The position numbers were made by a program, and so were the translations under genes. This document shows positions 61,701-64,000 of a DNA stretch of 64,000 nt, in pieces; positions within the stretch are counted from its first letter, which is position 1, and each line of letters begins with the position of its first letter. Source of the DNA: Sutcliffiella sp. FSL R7-0096 (GTDB taxonomy: Bacteria; Bacillota; Bacilli; Bacillales; Bacillaceae_I). The stretch covers positions 724,001 through 788,000 of the forward strand of contig NZ_CP152003.1 of the NCBI RefSeq assembly GCF_038595065.1, in the 5' to 3' direction. The notes under the pieces were generated by a model. The model did not search any database. It was given only the letters and a program-made list of their open reading frames with translations, and was not told the DNA's origin.

Positions 61701-62805
61701 CTCCACTAAGGACTGCATTGTTAACGGCGACACTAGTCGGGAAATATGGATCATTAATGGAAGCACCTAAAGACAGGTTTATGATGTCCATCCCATCTTC
61801 GACCGCTTGATCAATTCCTTTTAACACATTTTCCGTTGCACCGCTACCATATGGACCGAGTACTCTATATGCATAAATGTCTACATCTGGAGCCACTCCC
61901 TTCGTTGCATAATCACTATTATTGGAACCTTGACCAGCAATAATTCCAGAGACATGTGTACCATGATTGGTATAATATGAACTTCCCCCTGAAAATTCTG
62001 GTTTGTAAGTGGATTTCCAATTTTCGTAAGTTGTTTCCATTGGATCCGAATCGTTATCTACAAAGTCATATCCACCTTTGTAGGCATTTCTTAAGTCAGG
62101 ATGATTATAATCTATTCCAGTATCGATTACGCCAATTTTTATCCCTTTTCCGGTCAAACCTTCTTCATGCAGTCGGTCAATTCCTAGGTGGGGGTTGCTG
62201 TCTGCCATTTTAGTAGTAATTCCGAGATTAGCCACTTCACTTAAATCTGGTGGATTAATGCTGATTGTTTCATTTCCCCAAATAGTTTTTACGGCCCCGG
62301 TTTGCATTACTGTTTTTATCTTGTTAGCAGGCAATGTAATCGCCATTCCGTTAAATATTTCTGAGTATTGATGTTTAATGGAATAAGAGTCACTTTTCCC
62401 ACTGTCTTTGAAAATGCCACTTAACTCTTCTTTGAATTTCTTCTGTTCATGGTTAATATTGCTTTTGGCTTTTGATTCTGCTACTTCTTCCCCCTTCAAA
62501 CTTGCTATTAGTTGTGCAACCTTAGCTGGCTTTTGATGAAATTCTAAGATAACAGAGATCTCTTCATCAGTGTCCAAGTTAACTGCAGGAGGCAATTGCA
62601 GCCCAGTTTTATCGTTTAATTCTAAATACTTCATGGCTTTTCTTTGTGCGTCTGTAAGATTGTTTAGTATTTCCATGCTAGAAGAGCTTATTTTTCCTAG
62701 TGATTCCCCAGATACCCTTTCAGGAGAATAAGATATAGTACTGAAAAGCATACTTAATGACAATCCGACTACAGTGACACTTTTAAATAACTTACTTTTG
62801 TCCAA
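58738..62805 (-). CDS. Vpr-like S8 protease with cohesin-like and dockerin modules (copy 3)
   Basis: This is a 1355-residue secreted protein on the minus strand. Catalytic residues are Asp228 (VIDTGIDYNHPDL), His281 (HGTHVSG) and Ser600 (GTSMAAP). The dockerin starts at 1275 (GDVNQDDVIDIFDV, DINLDGIVDEKD). The start is TTG 62805, 8 bases after GAAGGAG; a GTG at 62814 overlaps that site. The signal peptide is KLFKSVTVVGLSLSMLFS. The order of I9, S8, PA, Ig-like, cohesin-like and dockerin matches copies 1 and 2. It is convergent with copy 2 and divergent from copy 4. Confidence 0.92.
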   Translation of the reverse strand: MDKSKLFKSVTVVGLSLSMLFSTISYSPERVSGESLGKISSSSMEILNNLTDAQRKAMKYLELNDKTGLQLPPAVNLDTDEEISVILEFHQKPAKVAQLIASLKGEEVAESKAKSNINHEQKKFKEELSGIFKDSGKSDSYSIKHQYSEIFNGMAITLPANKIKTVMQTGAVKTIWGNETISINPPDLSEVANLGITTKMADSNPHLGIDRLHEEGLTGKGIKIGVIDTGIDYNHPDLRNAYKGGYDFVDNDSDPMETTYENWKSTYKPEFSGGSSYYTNHGTHVSGIIAGQGSNNSDYATKGVAPDVDIYAYRVLGPYGSGATENVLKGIDQAVEDGMDIINLSLGASINDPYFPTSVAVNNAVLSGVTAIVAAGNSGDAAYTLGSPASSALALTVGASDTPLEILTYEGKLYSQPINLQLLGKHYSDKAEDFKGQTLPITEVGLGRSEDYSGKDVKDKIVLVRRGEISLNDKIKHAKLNEAKAIFMYNNEEDGHIPYFLGENKDFIPTFSLTKKDGEILLEEMELLEEFIFEKLGTVQTEGDRLADFSSRGPSKFNYDIKPEVIAPGVGIQSTVPSYMVNPENGDNYEYAYQRLSGTSMAAPQVAGIAALLLESNQDLQPEDIKTILMNTADPLNGDYSVFEVGAGRVDPYEAVHSTMLFQVIDETTNISDGDSIIIDEKTGSISFGLQYNDGKHIRDQRTIEVSNHGTDKKSFVGKVEFTNQSLDAKKNGVQVQFDKKISINPGKSKKTNAFVLIPKTAESGFYEGYISYENINDSNEAFQVPFSIRVAEEGFDFLTFDKQVLTTNPGGSYFGSFPVATFSFQLNSNVEQVDVVLADGKTGEDIGYVGYFNGSDLQIGVPYGLYGYEGNYYPFTGDEDYPVHLKETFAEQGHYKLKFIATNESGKTFTEVDDIFVDNNKPEFKTSIDDQLVYEFSEGQKTYPVSGTLIDNEVGDIQEAGIDISQADNFIYEYLYSMLPDYRIFPEEDGTFEMEVPLVRPTNNIASLDALDAATNKTVKRTYNFVPESTSYMTGVYSKRSAKPGDIVTFTMTANNVRQLKEAKFTLYFIDSMEILDIKENDALSNYDVDLQTDLTIGSTSNAKVDLILTGDQEITGEMPLLDVTFSVTDKRWTDFAGFNFTSNRYIDTNGDTITAQGYIEGLKMLNQTGVISGGFVGQGFLKPDTSVDFSRDYTKVGASVELISPDGTKSTADINTRAGFSFHNIPINAEPYTLKVNIPGHFPYIKDIMVNKEEDGEITGSLTSITAFTYAGDVNQDDVIDIFDVLYLKENWQSSDRSADINLDGIVDEKDWSYIEANYLMRNHTLDELKDVVLKHQGMTLEKVKKELGITNP

Positions 62806-62814
62806 GTGATACAC

Positions 62815-63312
62815 TCCTTCTTCAATATTATTAAGAAATCATAATCTTCTTAATAAATTTAATAATCTCACATGTGAATTGAAGAATGTATGGGGGTAAC
62901 ATAGGAGAGTACGGGCAGCAACAACGAAGCTTATGTCCTAGTTAAATCGTAATGTTTATAGAGATTTTCAGGATTTTTTAAGCTGGCGTTTTAACGATAT
63001 AGTTCATTAGAACTGTTTGTTTTTCCCAAGTTGTATAATTTAAAATAGGCGACTCCATTCAACTATGCATTAGTAGTTTTGCTGATAGTAATATCCCCCA
63101 AATTTCATAAGTATTTAGAACTGGTTCTTTGGATGCGGTTCGTATCAAATAGAATAGAAAATCTATGAAAAGTGTGATGATTCAGTGTTTAGTATTTAGT
63201 TATTAAAATACTTTTAAGTTTTCCCTTTCATAATTTGACAAAATTACCCCCAATGACATGAAAGCGATTCGACACTAAAATTATTAGTAGAATGACACAG
63301 GGGGTAAAAAGG
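62815..63312. promoter_or_regulatory. Divergent control region between protease copies 3 and 4
   Basis: Near the copy 3 start, TTATTAAGAA and TTCTTAATAA form an inverted repeat at about 62828-62854 around a 9-base spacer. TCACATGTGA at 62868-62877 is a perfect 10-base palindrome. Near the copy 4 start (63250-63300) the sequence is A+T-rich with GATTCGACAC and TAGAATGA pieces. No small gene is visible in the rest. These are candidate binding sites for regulators of the proteases; no known consensus is claimed. Confidence 0.4.
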
Positions 63313-64000
63313 ATGAAAAGTAGTAAGTTGCCGAAGATCGTGCTATGTGTTGGAATACTTTTAGGTTCTGCTTTGCCAATCAGTTCAGAACCAGTTGTCC
63401 GTGCAGAATCAACGCAGAATGCCATGAGTATTCTTGCGAGTCTATCAAAAGAACAACGTGAGGCACTCGATAAATTAGAGACAAATCGTTCGATTAAAGG
63501 CCTTCAATTATCTAGGGCAATTGATTTAAAGAGTGAGGAGAATGTGACAGTCATTGTTGAATTCGAGCAATTACCTGCGAAGGCAGAGACAGTCTACAAG
63601 TCACTGCAAGGGGAAGAGGTCCCTCTTGAAAAGGCGAAAAAAATGGTGGAAGACTCACATGAAAAATTTAGAAAAGAATTAGATGATAAGCTTGTGCCAA
63701 AGGCGAAATCCGGGAAAGCGAACTACGAAGTAAAGCACACCTATAAAAATGCTTTTAATGGAATTACCCTGTCCTTACCGGCCAACAAGGTTGAAAATCT
63801 ATTAGACTCTGAGGTGGTTAAAGCAGTGTACAGCGAATTGGAAGTACAGCTTACTCCTCCACCTAAATTAACGGAGGAAGAAGAGGCAACAACCAAAGTG
63901 GACAGTATCCTTTTTATGAATATCGATCAGTTACATAAAGAAGGGTTCACAGGTAAAGGGGTAAAGGTTGGCGTTATAGACACAGGGGTTGATTATAATC
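63313..64000 (+). CDS. Vpr-like S8 protease (copy 4), partial
   Basis: ATG 63313 follows AGGGGG and opens a frame that runs off the window end (about 229 residues seen). A signal peptide (KIVLCVGILLGSALPIS) is followed by an I9 propeptide (ENVTVIVEFEQLPAKAE ... NAFNGITLSLPANKVENLL) and the start of the subtilase domain (FTGKGVKVGVIDTGVDYN), which ends the window just after the catalytic Asp. It is divergent from copy 3. The C-terminal modules are outside the window. Confidence 0.9.
   Translation, partial: MKSSKLPKIVLCVGILLGSALPISSEPVVRAESTQNAMSILASLSKEQREALDKLETNRSIKGLQLSRAIDLKSEENVTVIVEFEQLPAKAETVYKSLQGEEVPLEKAKKMVEDSHEKFRKELDDKLVPKAKSGKANYEVKHTYKNAFNGITLSLPANKVENLLDSEVVKAVYSELEVQLTPPPKLTEEEEATTKVDSILFMNIDQLHKEGFTGKGVKVGVIDTGVDYN

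Noticed and set aside
1-64000. CRISPR array, tRNA, rRNA, tmRNA or riboswitch
   Set aside because: No regularly spaced direct repeats, cloverleaf, rRNA blocks or recognised aptamer were seen on either strand.

Overview
The window looks like chromosome of a low-GC, Gram-positive, endospore-former-type member of the Bacillaceae. Signs are strong GGAGG-type ribosome sites, frequent GTG/TTG starts, Vpr-like subtilases, YwqG, YesL, YqcI/YcgG and Ltp-type proteins, lipoproteins with an L-x-x-C lipobox, and rho-independent terminators after most transcription units. The species cannot be named from the sequence. No rRNA, tRNA, CRISPR array or intact insertion sequence was recognised.

Layout. (1) 1-8.1 kb is an accessory stretch of short transcription units: an XRE-type repressor with its membrane partner and a palindromic operator, a secreted helical protein, many small membrane proteins, four GNAT acetyltransferase genes (one a pseudogene), an S51 peptidase, a DUF2500 protein and a ClbS/DfsB-type protein. 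(2) 8.1-21.4 kb is an A+T-rich defence-type island. It holds a NERD-HRDC-HRDC protein, an HNH nuclease with an EVE-like reader region, two zinc-ribbon proteins, a BglII/BstYI-like endonuclease, a C5 cytosine methyltransferase, a Sau3AI/MutH-like endonuclease, a MORC/MutL-like GHKL ATPase with an unknown partner, and an unknown two-gene module (soluble protein plus four-helix membrane protein). It ends in a decayed phage tail gene. (3) 21.5-25.1 kb holds a sodium:solute symporter with a 51-residue companion, a YwqG-like protein, a GNAT enzyme and a HIT protein. (4) 25.5-31.9 kb is a beta-glucoside utilisation operon: ABC importer, LacI regulator, YesL-like protein and GH1 glycosidase. (5) 32-40.5 kb holds an SDR oxidoreductase, a TetR-controlled ABC exporter, a truncated second HIT gene, an Lsa-type ABC-F antibiotic-resistance gene with an attenuator-like leader, an AHSA1/ArsR pair with a clear operator, and a YqcI/YcgG-family protein. 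(6) 40.6-50 kb holds a GNAT enzyme, an exported protein/lipoprotein pair, a 1634-residue DUF4132 protein with a small upstream partner, an orphan PD-(D/E)XK-type protein, and a deletion scar joining fragments of an Ltp-type and an Lrp/AsnC-type gene. (7) 50.2-64 kb is a cluster of four Vpr-like S8 proteases. The three complete ones are about 1350 residues each, and each carries a cohesin-like module and a C-terminal type I dockerin.

How the parts work together. In the island, one GATC-type cytosine methyltransferase could protect DNA against two unrelated endonucleases, with the GHKL ATPase as a helper. In the sugar operon the importer delivers a beta-glucoside, GH1 cleaves it and the LacI protein probably acts at the inverted repeats before the binding-protein gene. 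In the protease cluster, the cohesin-like and dockerin modules on the same polypeptides suggest that the secreted enzymes may bind each other.

The most unusual items are the cohesin/dockerin subtilases, the two-nuclease/one-methylase/GHKL locus, and the unknown soluble-plus-membrane module at 19.7-21.1 kb.
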